A DNA stretch of 64,000 nt. Source: SZUA-309 sp965233675 (lineage in GTDB: Bacteria > Pseudomonadota > Gammaproteobacteria > Pseudomonadales > Azotimanducaceae). Shown here piece after piece: positions 52,380-60,848 of the stretch. The stretch's first letter is position 1; each line of letters begins with the position of its first letter. Both the position numbers and the translations under genes were made by a program. The notes beneath the pieces were generated by a model. That model was not told where the DNA came from. It saw nothing but the letters and a program-made list of their open reading frames with translations, and made no database searches. The stretch is from the NCBI GenBank assembly GCA_965233675.1, contig OZ247498.1, forward strand, positions 4,154,001 through 4,218,000. Reading direction: 5' to 3'.

Positions 52380-53375
52380 TCACTCCTCGTTAAACAGGAA
52401 GTAGTCGTAGAGCGTCCTGCTCACTTCTGCGATTGCGCGTTCACCGGCTTCGGCATCGATTGTGGATGCGCCACGAGTGTAGACGGCGACCACCACACTC
52501 CCCCGGTCGTCCGGAAGGTTGATCACGCCCACATCGTTCACGGTGCCGCCCAGTGTGCCGGTTTTATGCGCCAGCGGCAGTTGCTGCTCGGGCATGCGGC
52601 CGGAGAGCCGGGCGCGGCCGGTGAGACAACGGGCCATGATTTCGCGCAGCGTCTCGCCGTGCGCAGCGTCGAGGTAGGCATCCTGCCAGAGCCCGGCCAG
52701 CAGAGTCACCATGGCGTCCGGCGTGCCCTGATCGCGTGGATCGGCGAGTAGTGCATCGTAGAACCGCACCCAGTCCGCTTTCTCAAGATGGTCGAACGTC
52801 AGGGCCCGGTACTGGGTGGCCATTGAGCCCGGGCTTCTGGGTATCTCCATATAGTCGCGGATCAGATCGGCGGTGTTGCGATCCACACGCATGCCATTGA
52901 TGCCCGAAGCCTGCAGCCAGTCGGTGACCGCCCGTCCGCCGCCGATGGTTCGAAACAGTACGTCCGTTGCTGTGTTATCACTCTGGATGAGGGTGGCTTC
53001 CAGCAGATTCAACAGAGACAGTTGAATGCCGGGGTGCGGGAAGAGCCGGGTGATGGAGGAAGAGATTACCAGGTCTTCGGGCTTCACTTCGATCAGCTGG
53101 TCGAGTTGCAGCGAACCCTCGCTGACCAGATGCAGCGCGAAGGCGGCCATGGGCACCTTATAGGTGCTGGCGAGGGGAAAGGCCTGATCCCCATTCACCT
53201 GCACCCGGCGTCCGGAAGGCAGGTGCAGGGCGCTGACCCCGATGTTGACGTTGTGTGCCTCGGCGTGCCGTTCGATCTCCGCGACGACGGTCGTCTGCTG
53301 CGCGTTCAGAATCCCCGGCAGCAGACTGAAAGTGGCGATCAAGGCAACGCAGAGTCCGCGTACGCATTCAGGCAT
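52380..53375 (-). CDS. Class A beta-lactamase-like serine hydrolase
   Basis: Protein of 331 residues. A signal peptide (cut near LNAQQ) is followed by the three class A motifs: S-T-Y-K (S70), S-D-N (S130) and K-T-G-T (KTG at 234). The segment DPRDQGTPDAM matches the region after the omega loop. The expected Glu166 position in the omega loop is not obvious: the aligned stretch DRNTADL lacks it, and a 40-residue insertion follows. It may use another base or act on other acyl substrates. ATG 53375 has AAGGG. It shares a strand with the BTAD regulator. Confidence 0.82.
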   Translation of the reverse strand: MPECVRGLCVALIATFSLLPGILNAQQTTVVAEIERHAEAHNVNIGVSALHLPSGRRVQVNGDQAFPLASTYKVPMAAFALHLVSEGSLQLDQLIEVKPEDLVISSSITRLFPHPGIQLSLLNLLEATLIQSDNTATDVLFRTIGGGRAVTDWLQASGINGMRVDRNTADLIRDYMEIPRSPGSMATQYRALTFDHLEKADWVRFYDALLADPRDQGTPDAMVTLLAGLWQDAYLDAAHGETLREIMARCLTGRARLSGRMPEQQLPLAHKTGTLGGTVNDVGVINLPDDRGSVVVAVYTRGASTIDAEAGERAIAEVSRTLYDYFLFNEE

Positions 53376-53447
53376 ATGTGCCCTTGATTCGAATTCGTGG
53401 AGCCGCCAGTCTACGTCCACCGCATCCCGGTAGGAAGGAGGGAGAAT

Positions 53448-53870
53448 ATGACTGCATTCGAGAACGCCAGAAGGTTCTTTGAGGCCTGCGAAGCACCGGA
53501 AGGCTGGGAAGGTTGCGCACTCTACGTCTCCGAGGGAGCCACGTTCAGTGCGCAGAGTGAACCCATCGCCGACATGCACTCGGTGCAGGCGTATACGGAA
53601 TGGATGAAAGGGTTCGGCACGGTCACCGCGCCCGGAGCTTCCTTCACCCTGCATGCCTCAGCCTGGGACGAGGAGAATCGAACGGCCCTGTTCTTCGCGA
53701 CCTACCACGCAACCCACACCGGCGAAGGCGGGCCTGTGCCGCCCACCGGAAGGTCCACCAGCAGTGATTACGTGTATGCCCTCACCATGGACGCTGACGA
53801 CAGGGTTTCACACATGGTGAAGATCTGGAACGCGCCCTGGGCACTTCGCGAGCTCGGCTGGGCGGAGTAA
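53448..53870 (+). CDS. NTF2-like / SnoaL-like protein
   Basis: A 140-residue protein with an N-terminal helix, a beta-sheet core (FTLHASAWDEENRTALFFATY) and the end DDRVSHMVKIWNAPWALRELGW, all typical of SnoaL-like (NTF2) proteins. RBS GGAGGGAG. It starts 73 bases past the divergent beta-lactamase gene start and is followed seven bases later by the nitroreductase gene, so the pair is probably an operon. Confidence 0.8.
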   Translation: MTAFENARRFFEACEAPEGWEGCALYVSEGATFSAQSEPIADMHSVQAYTEWMKGFGTVTAPGASFTLHASAWDEENRTALFFATYHATHTGEGGPVPPTGRSTSSDYVYALTMDADDRVSHMVKIWNAPWALRELGWAE

Positions 53871-53877
53871 GCCGGTC

Positions 53878-54492
53878 GTGGAGGTGATCGATATCACCAG
53901 TGTGGACAGGGTGCTCGCCACGGCCCGGTCCGTGCGACGCAAACTCGACTTTGAAAGGCCGGTGCCGAAAGCCGTGATCCTCGAGTGCATCGATATCGCC
54001 ACACAGGCGCCGACGGGCCTTGGTGGCGAGAGCTGGCGTTTCGTCGTGGTGATGGACCCGGCCAAAAAGCGCGCCATGGCGAACGTATACGCTGAGGTGC
54101 TCGATGAACTGGCGCTCGCTCGCGGGGTGGACATCAAGCCCACGCAACGGGCACTGGTGGAACGGCTCCATGAAATTCCCGCCATGATCCTGGTCTGCAC
54201 CACGGCAGCTGCTCCCAGCGAAGAGGTCGCCGGTCAGGTGGCCTACTACGGTTCCATCCTGCCCGCGGCCTGGTCACTGATGCTGGCCCTGCGAGCACGG
54301 GATCTGGGCGCCACCTGGACAACGCTGCTTGCCAGCCGCCAGTCGGAAGTGGCCGGAATCCTCGGCATCCCCGATACCGTGGTCAACACCGTCATGCTGC
54401 CGGTCGGCTATACCAAGGGCGCGAAGCTCAAGCGGGCGGACAGACTGTCAGCAGAAACCGTGACTTTCTGGGATGGTTGGGACGATGCCTGA
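53878..54492 (+). CDS. Nitroreductase-family flavoprotein
   Basis: Protein of 204 residues with the FMN motif RSVRRKLDF near the start, QAPTGLGGESWRFVVV and a LPVGY segment near the end. These features are typical of the nitroreductase family (FMN-dependent NAD(P)H oxidoreductases). GTG start at 53878. Substrate not determinable. Confidence 0.85.
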   Translation: MEVIDITSVDRVLATARSVRRKLDFERPVPKAVILECIDIATQAPTGLGGESWRFVVVMDPAKKRAMANVYAEVLDELALARGVDIKPTQRALVERLHEIPAMILVCTTAAAPSEEVAGQVAYYGSILPAAWSLMLALRARDLGATWTTLLASRQSEVAGILGIPDTVVNTVMLPVGYTKGAKLKRADRLSAETVTFWDGWDDA

Positions 54493-54520
54493 AATGCCTG
54501 AAATGCCTGAAATGCCTGAA
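54485..54520 (+). repeat. Four perfect 9-bp repeats
   Basis: ATGCCTGAA repeated four times, overlapping the nitroreductase stop. In its own frame it encodes (Met-Pro-Glu)x4 of a 24-codon open frame ending in a TGA (54557-54559) one base before the next gene's GTG (54560). It could be a slippage-prone tract or a tiny leader. Confidence 0.85.
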
Positions 54521-54559
54521 ATGACAGATAGCCCTGAACTTTCGTCGGGGAGGCGCTGA

Positions 54560-55513
54560 GTGGGAACCATCACCGGCGTGCTCGGCCCGTTGTCGGGAGA
54601 GGATCTCGGCTTCACGCTGATGCACGAACACGTCATGGTCGCCGCCAGCGGTCTCAGCCGACACTACCCGGATCTGCTCGGTCCCAATCGGGAGGCACGG
54701 GCGATCGCCGCGCTCAAGCGGGCTAAGGACAACGGCATCGACACCATGGTGGATGCCACGACCTTCGATCTTGGCCGGGACCCGGAACTCCTGAAGGCCG
54801 TCGCTGCCGGATCCGGCGTGAATCTGATCAACGTCACAGGCTGGTGGCTCGATGTGCCCCGGTTCATGCACGGTGTCGGGCCGAATCAGATGGCCCGGGA
54901 ATTCGTCCGGGATATCGAGGAAGGCTTCCGTGGCACCGATGTGCGGGCGGGGCTTCTGAAGTGCGCGGCGGACTTCGAAGGCGTGACACCGATGCTGGAA
55001 GTCATGGCACGGGCGGTGGCTCGCGCGCACAGGGAAACGGGCGTGCCGATCATGGTGCACTCCTATCCGACCGGGCAGGTGGCAAGACGACAGATCGAGA
55101 TCTTCCGCGAAGAAAGGGTGGATCTCAGTCGGGTGAAAATCGATCACTCCAACGACACCACGGATACGGAATACCTGGAATGGATTCTCGATCAGGGCTG
55201 TTACCTGGGCCTCGATCGCTATCCGGGCCGGAACGTGAGTCCGCATATGCGGACGGTGACCCTGAAGCGACTGATGGACATGGGTTACACAGACCGGCTC
55301 TGTCCCGCCCACGACTGTATCTGCCTGCACATCCACAAGGAAAATCCGGATGGCTCTCTGCCGGAGGAACACGAATTTCAACGGTCCAATCCAGAGCAGT
55401 ATCTCTACATTCACCGGTTCGTGATCCCGGATCTGAAGGAGATGGGTGTGACGGACACGGAGATCGACGCCCTCTTCGTGGATAACCCCCGCCGGTTCCT
55501 CACCGGCGGCTGA
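54560..55513 (+). CDS. Phosphotriesterase-family metallohydrolase
   Basis: Protein of 317 residues with binuclear-metal-site features: TLMHEHV (HxH), the carbamylated Lys in GLLKCAADF, VHSYPT (His) and KIDHSNDTTD (His), then the Asp in CPAHDCICL. The fold is the TIM-barrel PTE/lactonase group; natural substrates of such enzymes are often lactones. GTG start with GGGGAGG seven bases upstream. It is followed by the carotenoid oxygenase gene after 79 bases. Confidence 0.88.
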   Translation: MGTITGVLGPLSGEDLGFTLMHEHVMVAASGLSRHYPDLLGPNREARAIAALKRAKDNGIDTMVDATTFDLGRDPELLKAVAAGSGVNLINVTGWWLDVPRFMHGVGPNQMAREFVRDIEEGFRGTDVRAGLLKCAADFEGVTPMLEVMARAVARAHRETGVPIMVHSYPTGQVARRQIEIFREERVDLSRVKIDHSNDTTDTEYLEWILDQGCYLGLDRYPGRNVSPHMRTVTLKRLMDMGYTDRLCPAHDCICLHIHKENPDGSLPEEHEFQRSNPEQYLYIHRFVIPDLKEMGVTDTEIDALFVDNPRRFLTGG

Positions 55514-55592
55514 CATTCTTTGTCCGGACGCCTGTTCTGAGTGCAGAGTGCTTCTGCTAGGGTAGGCGGATAACAGCTCGATGGGGATTGAG

Positions 55593-57053
55593 ATGAAACG
55601 ACGGGAATTCGTGCAGACCGTGGGTGCAGGGGCGGCGCTGACCGCGTTCGGCCAGCCGCGGGTTTTTGCCAGCCAGCAGGAAGAGGCCATATACAACGCC
55701 AGCGTCTATCTGGAAGGCAACTACGCGCCGGTGGCCGAGGAGATCACGGCCACCGATCTCGAGATCATTGGTGAACTGCCGAAAGAACTGAACGGCAGAT
55801 ACCTCCGTAACGGCGCTAATCCGCTTGGCGAAGTGGACCTGGCCAACCATCACTGGTTCACCGGCGAAGGCATGGTGCATGGCGTGAAGCTGCAGGAAGG
55901 CAGGGCGCTCTGGTACAGAAACCGATATGTTCGCTCCGCCGAAATCGTCGAGGCGCTGGGCGAGGACCCCGCCGGGCGTCAATTCGCTGGATCGGCAAAT
56001 ACCCACGTGATCGGCGCTGCCGGGAGCACTTTCGCCATTGTCGAAGCTGGCGCACCGCCGGTGGAGATGAGCTACGAGCTCGATACCGTGGGCGCCAATA
56101 ATTTCTACGGCACGCTGCCCGATATGGCGTTCACGGCACATCCGAAGATCGATCCGGATACCGGCGATCTGCATGCCATGGCCTACAGCTGGCCCGGATT
56201 TCTGGACCATGTTCAGTATGTGCAGGTGGGTCGGGATGGCAGAGTGAAGAAGACGGTGGATGTGCCGGTGCCGGGCATGGTGATGATGCACGACATGAGC
56301 CTCACCAGCCGCTATGCGGTGGTCTACGATCTGCCGGTGACCATCTCCGGAGAGATGATCCAGCGCGGCATGAGCTTCCCGTTTGCCTGGAACCCCGACT
56401 ATCAGGCCCGTGTGGGTCTGCTGCCCCGTGATGGCGGGGCCGAAGACATCATCTGGGCCGACGTTTCCGCCTGCTATGTCTTCCACCCGATGAATGCCTA
56501 TGACGACGCGGATGGGAATGTGGTGCTGGATGTCTGCCGGTACGAGACGATGATGGCCCGGGATCACAACGGCCCCTTCCGGGACAGCCTTTCCACGCTC
56601 GATCGCTGGACCGTGAACCCGACGACGGCGACAGTCAGCGAACAACGCATCGATGGCAGCTTTCAGGAGTTTCCCCGCTGCCATCCGGCCCTGAACAGCA
56701 AGCCTTACCGGTTTGGATATACCGTGGGCGTTGCAGAGACGGATGCCGGTCCGGCGTACCCGGCGATCTACAAGCACGATATGAAGACGGGTGCACGCAG
56801 TCAGTTCGACCTGGGGGCCGGCAGACAGAGCGGTGAACCCTATTTCATTCCCCGTGAAGGAGCGACGGCGGAAGACGATGGCTTCCTGATGGCCTTTGTT
56901 TACGACGGTGAACGCAATGCCAGCGAGCTGATGGTGCTGGATGCACAGGATCTGTCAGCAGATCCGCTGGCCCGCGTGCTGCTGCCCGCCCGGGTGCCTT
57001 ACGGCTTTCACGGCAGTTGGGTGCCGGATGGCTACGATGGGCCGTCTGTCTAA
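55593..57053 (+). CDS. Tat-exported carotenoid oxygenase family protein
   Basis: Protein of 486 residues. The N-terminus is a twin-arginine signal (MKRREFVQT). The remainder is a seven-bladed beta propeller of the retinal pigment/carotenoid oxygenase family, with the four iron His candidates in FTAHPKIDP, VMMHDMSLT, VFHPMNAYDD and GFHGSWVP. Tat export is unusual for this family and implies activity outside the cytoplasm, perhaps on lignostilbene-like or apocarotenoid compounds. ATG 55593 has GGGGA seven bases upstream; ATG 55581 has none. Confidence 0.86.
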   Translation: MKRREFVQTVGAGAALTAFGQPRVFASQQEEAIYNASVYLEGNYAPVAEEITATDLEIIGELPKELNGRYLRNGANPLGEVDLANHHWFTGEGMVHGVKLQEGRALWYRNRYVRSAEIVEALGEDPAGRQFAGSANTHVIGAAGSTFAIVEAGAPPVEMSYELDTVGANNFYGTLPDMAFTAHPKIDPDTGDLHAMAYSWPGFLDHVQYVQVGRDGRVKKTVDVPVPGMVMMHDMSLTSRYAVVYDLPVTISGEMIQRGMSFPFAWNPDYQARVGLLPRDGGAEDIIWADVSACYVFHPMNAYDDADGNVVLDVCRYETMMARDHNGPFRDSLSTLDRWTVNPTTATVSEQRIDGSFQEFPRCHPALNSKPYRFGYTVGVAETDAGPAYPAIYKHDMKTGARSQFDLGAGRQSGEPYFIPREGATAEDDGFLMAFVYDGERNASELMVLDAQDLSADPLARVLLPARVPYGFHGSWVPDGYDGPSV

Positions 57054-57122
57054 CGCAAGCCGCGCTGGCCTGACAGGCCGCGTCGCAGGTTGGGTTAAAC
57101 GCGCGTCTGTCCGGAGAGTAAG

Positions 57123-57749
57123 GTGTCTGATTCAGCCCGGTATTGGGACAAAACAGCCGCGCGGTATGCCAGGAGCCCGATTTCGGATGAAGTGAGCTAT
57201 GAGCGGAAGCTCACCGAAACCGGCGCGTTGCTCAATCCGGACATGCGGATTCTGGAGTTCGGTTGCGGTACAGGGACCACGGCCGTCCATCATGCTCCAC
57301 AGGTCGCCCACGTCGACGCCATTGATATTTCGCAGAACATGCTGGATATCGGTCAACGGAAGGCCGACGCGGCAGGGATCGCCAACATCACGTTCAGCCG
57401 GAGCACGCTGACAGAGTTCGATGCAGAGCCGGCGAGCTTCGATGCCGTGCTCGCCTTAAACGTCATCCATCTGCTGCCGGACCGCCAGAAAGTGCTGGGT
57501 GAAGTGGCTCGAATTCTGAAGCCGGGCGGGCGCTTCGTCAGCAGCACGGTGTGCCTGGCGGGCTCCCGGCTCCGCTACATCCGATTCGTCGCACCGCTGG
57601 CAAGGATGATCGGGCTGATGCCCGACCTGTTCATCTTCTCCGAGCAGGCGCTTGCGGATGAAATCCAGTCTGCGGGATTCGAGATCGAGCGCCGATGGCG
57701 CCACGGGCGAGACGACATCGCCGTCTTCATCATCGCGCGGAAGGCTTGA
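57123..57749 (+). CDS. Class I SAM-dependent methyltransferase
   Basis: Protein of 208 residues with SAM motif EFGCGTGTT near residue 45, the acidic residue in AIDISQNML, and ALNVIHLLPD. A typical small-molecule methyltransferase of the UbiE/SmtA type. GTG start at 57123. It converges on the TerB-like gene with two bases between. Substrate not determinable. Confidence 0.85.
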   Translation: MSDSARYWDKTAARYARSPISDEVSYERKLTETGALLNPDMRILEFGCGTGTTAVHHAPQVAHVDAIDISQNMLDIGQRKADAAGIANITFSRSTLTEFDAEPASFDAVLALNVIHLLPDRQKVLGEVARILKPGGRFVSSTVCLAGSRLRYIRFVAPLARMIGLMPDLFIFSEQALADEIQSAGFEIERRWRHGRDDIAVFIIARKA

Positions 57750-57751
57750 GG

Positions 57752-58192
57752 TCAGGCGTTCTCGACGAGACCGGCGAGCTCCGCCGGTGTGAGCTGGAAC
57801 GCATCGGCCACCATATTGAAGAACCGGGTTTCCTTGCTGGTGACCCGTGCGTCGCTGACGATCACTTCCGCCAGCGCTTCGGCGATGGTGATCCGGTCTT
57901 TGACGTCCAGTACCCGGGCCGATTTGGCCAGATACTTCTCCAGAGGCTCGGACTCGAAGAGCTTCGAATTGGCCTGTACCCGTACGTCCGCCTCACTGAT
58001 TTCATCGCCGATCACTTTTTCGATGATCAGGCGAACCGTTTCGACTTCCACGGGCTTGATGTTGGTATCGGACGCCGTGGCTCGGGCCAGGGTCATCACC
58101 GCGACTTCCTTGAAAAGCTCCTGCTTCTCGGCGTCGGTGGGCTCCGCGCCGCCAAAGATTTTCAGGATGTTGCTGAAATTACTGATGCTCAT
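57752..58192 (-). CDS. TerB-like protein
   Basis: A 146-residue helical protein with the pattern of TerB-like proteins: FKEVAVMTLARATASDTNI (DxxI), then EVIVSDARVTSKE (a second D) near residue 112. These Asp pairs bind divalent metal in TerB. No other ter genes are present, so tellurite resistance is not implied. It lies downstream of the 80-residue gene with 95 bases between. Confidence 0.8.
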   Translation of the reverse strand: MSISNFSNILKIFGGAEPTDAEKQELFKEVAVMTLARATASDTNIKPVEVETVRLIIEKVIGDEISEADVRVQANSKLFESEPLEKYLAKSARVLDVKDRITIAEALAEVIVSDARVTSKETRFFNMVADAFQLTPAELAGLVENA

Positions 58193-58287
58193 CGGTGTGT
58201 CGGTCCCCGCCGCTGTTCTGGTTAATCCCCCGCCCCGAGGGGCTGACCGGCCGGAGTATACACTACTGATCTGCCTGAGAAGGCCGC

Positions 58288-58530
58288 TCAGTGCAGGCGC
58301 AGGGATTCCTGTAGAGGTACCTCCACGACCAGGGAGCCGTCTTCGATCAGGATCTGCCGGACTTCGGTAATAGGCAGATAGGTGATACCCGGGCCATCCG
58401 GCGTACGCCGACTGCAGCGGGCCATACCCGTTTCGACGTCGGTGCCGAGCACGAAGTGAATGGCGTCGTCGTGGGTGAACACGCGACCTAGGATCTGTGC
58501 TTCGAAAGAGCGTATGTATAGTTCAGTCAT
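58288..58530 (-). CDS. Hypothetical 80-residue protein
   Basis: An 80-residue protein, not recognised. It is rich in beta-strand residues (MTELYIRSFEAQILG, then FVLGTDVETG) with no signal or membrane helix. The start is weakly supported (no clear ribosome-binding site). The TTACA repeat motif lies about 50-70 bases upstream, so it may be controlled by that regulator. Confidence 0.5.
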   Translation of the reverse strand: MTELYIRSFEAQILGRVFTHDDAIHFVLGTDVETGMARCSRRTPDGPGITYLPITEVRQILIEDGSLVVEVPLQESLRLH

Positions 58531-58581
58531 GGAGCGAAGTATCCACATCACGGACAGTGATTTTTGTGAGCCAGGCACGGC

Positions 58582-58598
58582 CTTACAGGCGCTTTACA
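58582..58598 (+). promoter_or_regulatory. TTACA direct-repeat motif (copy 2)
   Basis: CTTACAGGCGCTTTACA differs from the 38902-38918 copy at two of 17 bases. It lies 52-68 bases before the start of the 80-residue gene. Each is a pair of half-sites one turn apart, the form bound by OmpR-family regulators. Confidence 0.4.
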
Positions 58599-58749
58599 AA
58601 GACCGTACCGCAGAGTTGAGAACCCCATCATCCCGGCGCGGCCCGGGTTCCCGGGGTACAGGCCCGTGGCAGCGCCCGCCTGGCGTCTCTGCTGATCTGT
58701 CTCTGCTAATCTAAGGGCTCAGACGATCGACCCGAGGGGCCTGCCCGAT

Positions 58750-59487
58750 ATGTCCGAATCCGACGGACCGAAACACAAAAACGACATCTACGGAGATGAC
58801 CTGAAAGCGCCGGGCGAGGCCGCGCCGGCGATTCCGGCGGCTACGGTGGTCCTGCTCCGGGACGACCCGGATCCCCGTGTGCTCATGCTGCACAAGACCT
58901 CGAAGATCGCTTTCGGCGGCATGTGGGTGTTTCCAGGCGGACGCATCGACCCGGAAGATCATCCCGAAGATGGCGACCTCGATGTGGCGGCCAGAAATGC
59001 CGCCGCCAGGGAAACCATGGAAGAAGCCGGCATCCCGTCCCAGCCCGAGGACTTCGTCTGGTTCTCCCACTGGACACCGCCAGCCATCACGCCGAGACGC
59101 TTTGCCACCTGGTTCTTCGCAGCAGAGGCAGGCGCGCACGAGGTGACCATCGACGGTGGGGAGATTCAGGATCATCTGTGGTTAAAGCCCGCGAATGCAC
59201 TCGAGCGTCACGCCGCGGGAGAGATTGATCTGGCGCCGCCCACCTGGATCACCCTGCACCAGCTCTCCCTGTATGACAGTACGGCGGAGATTCTCGACAG
59301 ACTGCGGGCATTCGAGACCAAGGTCTATGAAACCAGGATCAGCAAGGATGCCGAGGGTGTGCGGGTTGCCATGTGGGCCGGAGATGCGGGCTATCCATCC
59401 GGGGATGGCACCGTGACGGGGGACCGCCACCGGCTGGTGATGAAACCGGACGGCTTCGTATTCGAGAATACCGTGGCCGTGTACTGA
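58750..59487 (+). CDS. NUDIX hydrolase
   Basis: Protein of 245 residues. The NUDIX core begins with FPGGRIDPEDHPEDGD and ends AARETMEEAGI, giving the REx2EE core, with an insertion before the helix that makes the box longer than the usual 23 residues. The family includes acyl-CoA diphosphatase-like proteins with that feature. The flanking FGGMWVFPGG supports it. Substrate unknown. Confidence 0.87.
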   Translation: MSESDGPKHKNDIYGDDLKAPGEAAPAIPAATVVLLRDDPDPRVLMLHKTSKIAFGGMWVFPGGRIDPEDHPEDGDLDVAARNAAARETMEEAGIPSQPEDFVWFSHWTPPAITPRRFATWFFAAEAGAHEVTIDGGEIQDHLWLKPANALERHAAGEIDLAPPTWITLHQLSLYDSTAEILDRLRAFETKVYETRISKDAEGVRVAMWAGDAGYPSGDGTVTGDRHRLVMKPDGFVFENTVAVY

Positions 59488-59523
59488 TCGCCCGGCGGCA
59501 GTTCGCCGGAACGGTGAGGGCGG

Positions 59524-60654
59524 TCAGATCCGCCAGTTGTGGCCGACAGTGAGGTAAACGGCCGTATCCTCCGGCCCCCAGGCCACATCGACCCCCAGGC
59601 GCAGCCCGAGAAGTCGGGCGATCAGGTAGCGGATGCCCACGCCGCCCGCAATCTCGCTGTCTGAGTCCTGCAGATCACTGAAACTGCCGGCGGTCCGGCC
59701 CGCGCCCAGGAAGCCCACGGCGCTGATACGCGGATGGAAATCCCAGCGTGCCTCCAACTCGCCGGTCACCACCGCATCGCCCTGATAGCGCATGACGGGA
59801 ATGCCGCGCAGTTGAATGAAGGGCAGCGCGAAAAACGGGGCGTGGCCATCGATGTATTCAGCCTGGGCCCGGGCGCCAAGCACCACCTTGCCCAGTTCCA
59901 TGAAGTGCAGGTAGCGACCGTAGTACCGGCCGTAGTTGAAATCACCCCCGATCGCCTCGTCATAGTAGAGGGCGTTGAGCATGAACTGATTGCCCGTTGA
60001 GGGCGTGAAGGTGGAGTCCAGGTGTTCGTATTCGAGCACCAGACCCAGGCCCGAGTCTTCAAATTCGAGTTCGGGCGGTTCTATGCCCGGGATATCGACT
60101 CCGAGGTCGAAGGTGATGTCGAGCTTCGTGAACTGCCAGCGTGGGCCGATCAGCCAGTTGCTGTTTCTGATTCGGAACAGCATCTCCTGAAGTATGAAGC
60201 CGCCATCAGCGTTGAACTCCAGACCCTGGCTGCCGGTGCCGTAGTACTTCAGATTGACGGAGGTCAGTCCTCCGGCGCCCGTGTAGTTGATGGTGTCCTG
60301 ACGCCAGCGGCCCAGATGCCCGCCGCCGACAAACCAGCTTTCGTTGCCTGTGTAGGCCGCGGCCAGCGCAGACAGGCTCGGCCGCTCGAATTCATCGGAC
60401 TCTCTGGTTTCACTTTCCGGGCGCTTGTGAAAGAACACGCCCGCCAGACCGAGTCCGCCATCGACAGCGGGCTCGCTGATGAAAATCGGAACCGGCAGGA
60501 AGGAGAGGTCGTTGTTCAGGAGGAACTGAGAGCCATCCAGCCAGCCATCCTCGGGATCAATCATCTGGTCCCGCAAGCCGGCGGCGCTGACGCTGCTGGA
60601 AATCAGCATCAGGGCAATTGTCAGCCAGGTCCGGGTAGTGCAGGTTCCAGTCAC
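59524..60654 (-). CDS. Omp85/BamA-type outer-membrane protein
   Basis: Protein of 376 residues. A signal peptide (cut near SSVSAA) is followed by a 16-strand-like barrel without POTRA domains. It contains the strand-crossing LRGIPVMRYQGD (variant of the VRGF/Y motif) and ends with GHNWRI. Short barrel-only Omp85 members are usually of unknown function. It converges on the NUDIX gene. Confidence 0.82.
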   Translation of the reverse strand: MTGTCTTRTWLTIALMLISSSVSAAGLRDQMIDPEDGWLDGSQFLLNNDLSFLPVPIFISEPAVDGGLGLAGVFFHKRPESETRESDEFERPSLSALAAAYTGNESWFVGGGHLGRWRQDTINYTGAGGLTSVNLKYYGTGSQGLEFNADGGFILQEMLFRIRNSNWLIGPRWQFTKLDITFDLGVDIPGIEPPELEFEDSGLGLVLEYEHLDSTFTPSTGNQFMLNALYYDEAIGGDFNYGRYYGRYLHFMELGKVVLGARAQAEYIDGHAPFFALPFIQLRGIPVMRYQGDAVVTGELEARWDFHPRISAVGFLGAGRTAGSFSDLQDSDSEIAGGVGIRYLIARLLGLRLGVDVAWGPEDTAVYLTVGHNWRI

Positions 60655-60848
60655 GTCTTCCGTCTGTTGGTTTCAGATGGCGCGCAGTTTACTGGAAGCG
60701 ACGGAATCAGGCGCGGTCATGAACCGGTGGGCGAAGCGCGTCTGCAGTTGCAGAAAATTCATACAGACGGGGGTTGCGTTGGCCGCGGAAATATCGAGAA
60801 TGCGCGTCCTCTTCGCAGCCGACAGGCCATTTGTGATAGTTCGCCAAC

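Noticed and set aside
57752..58192. Tellurite-resistance operon
   Set aside because: Only a single TerB-like protein is present without terA, terC, terD or terE, so a resistance claim is not supported.
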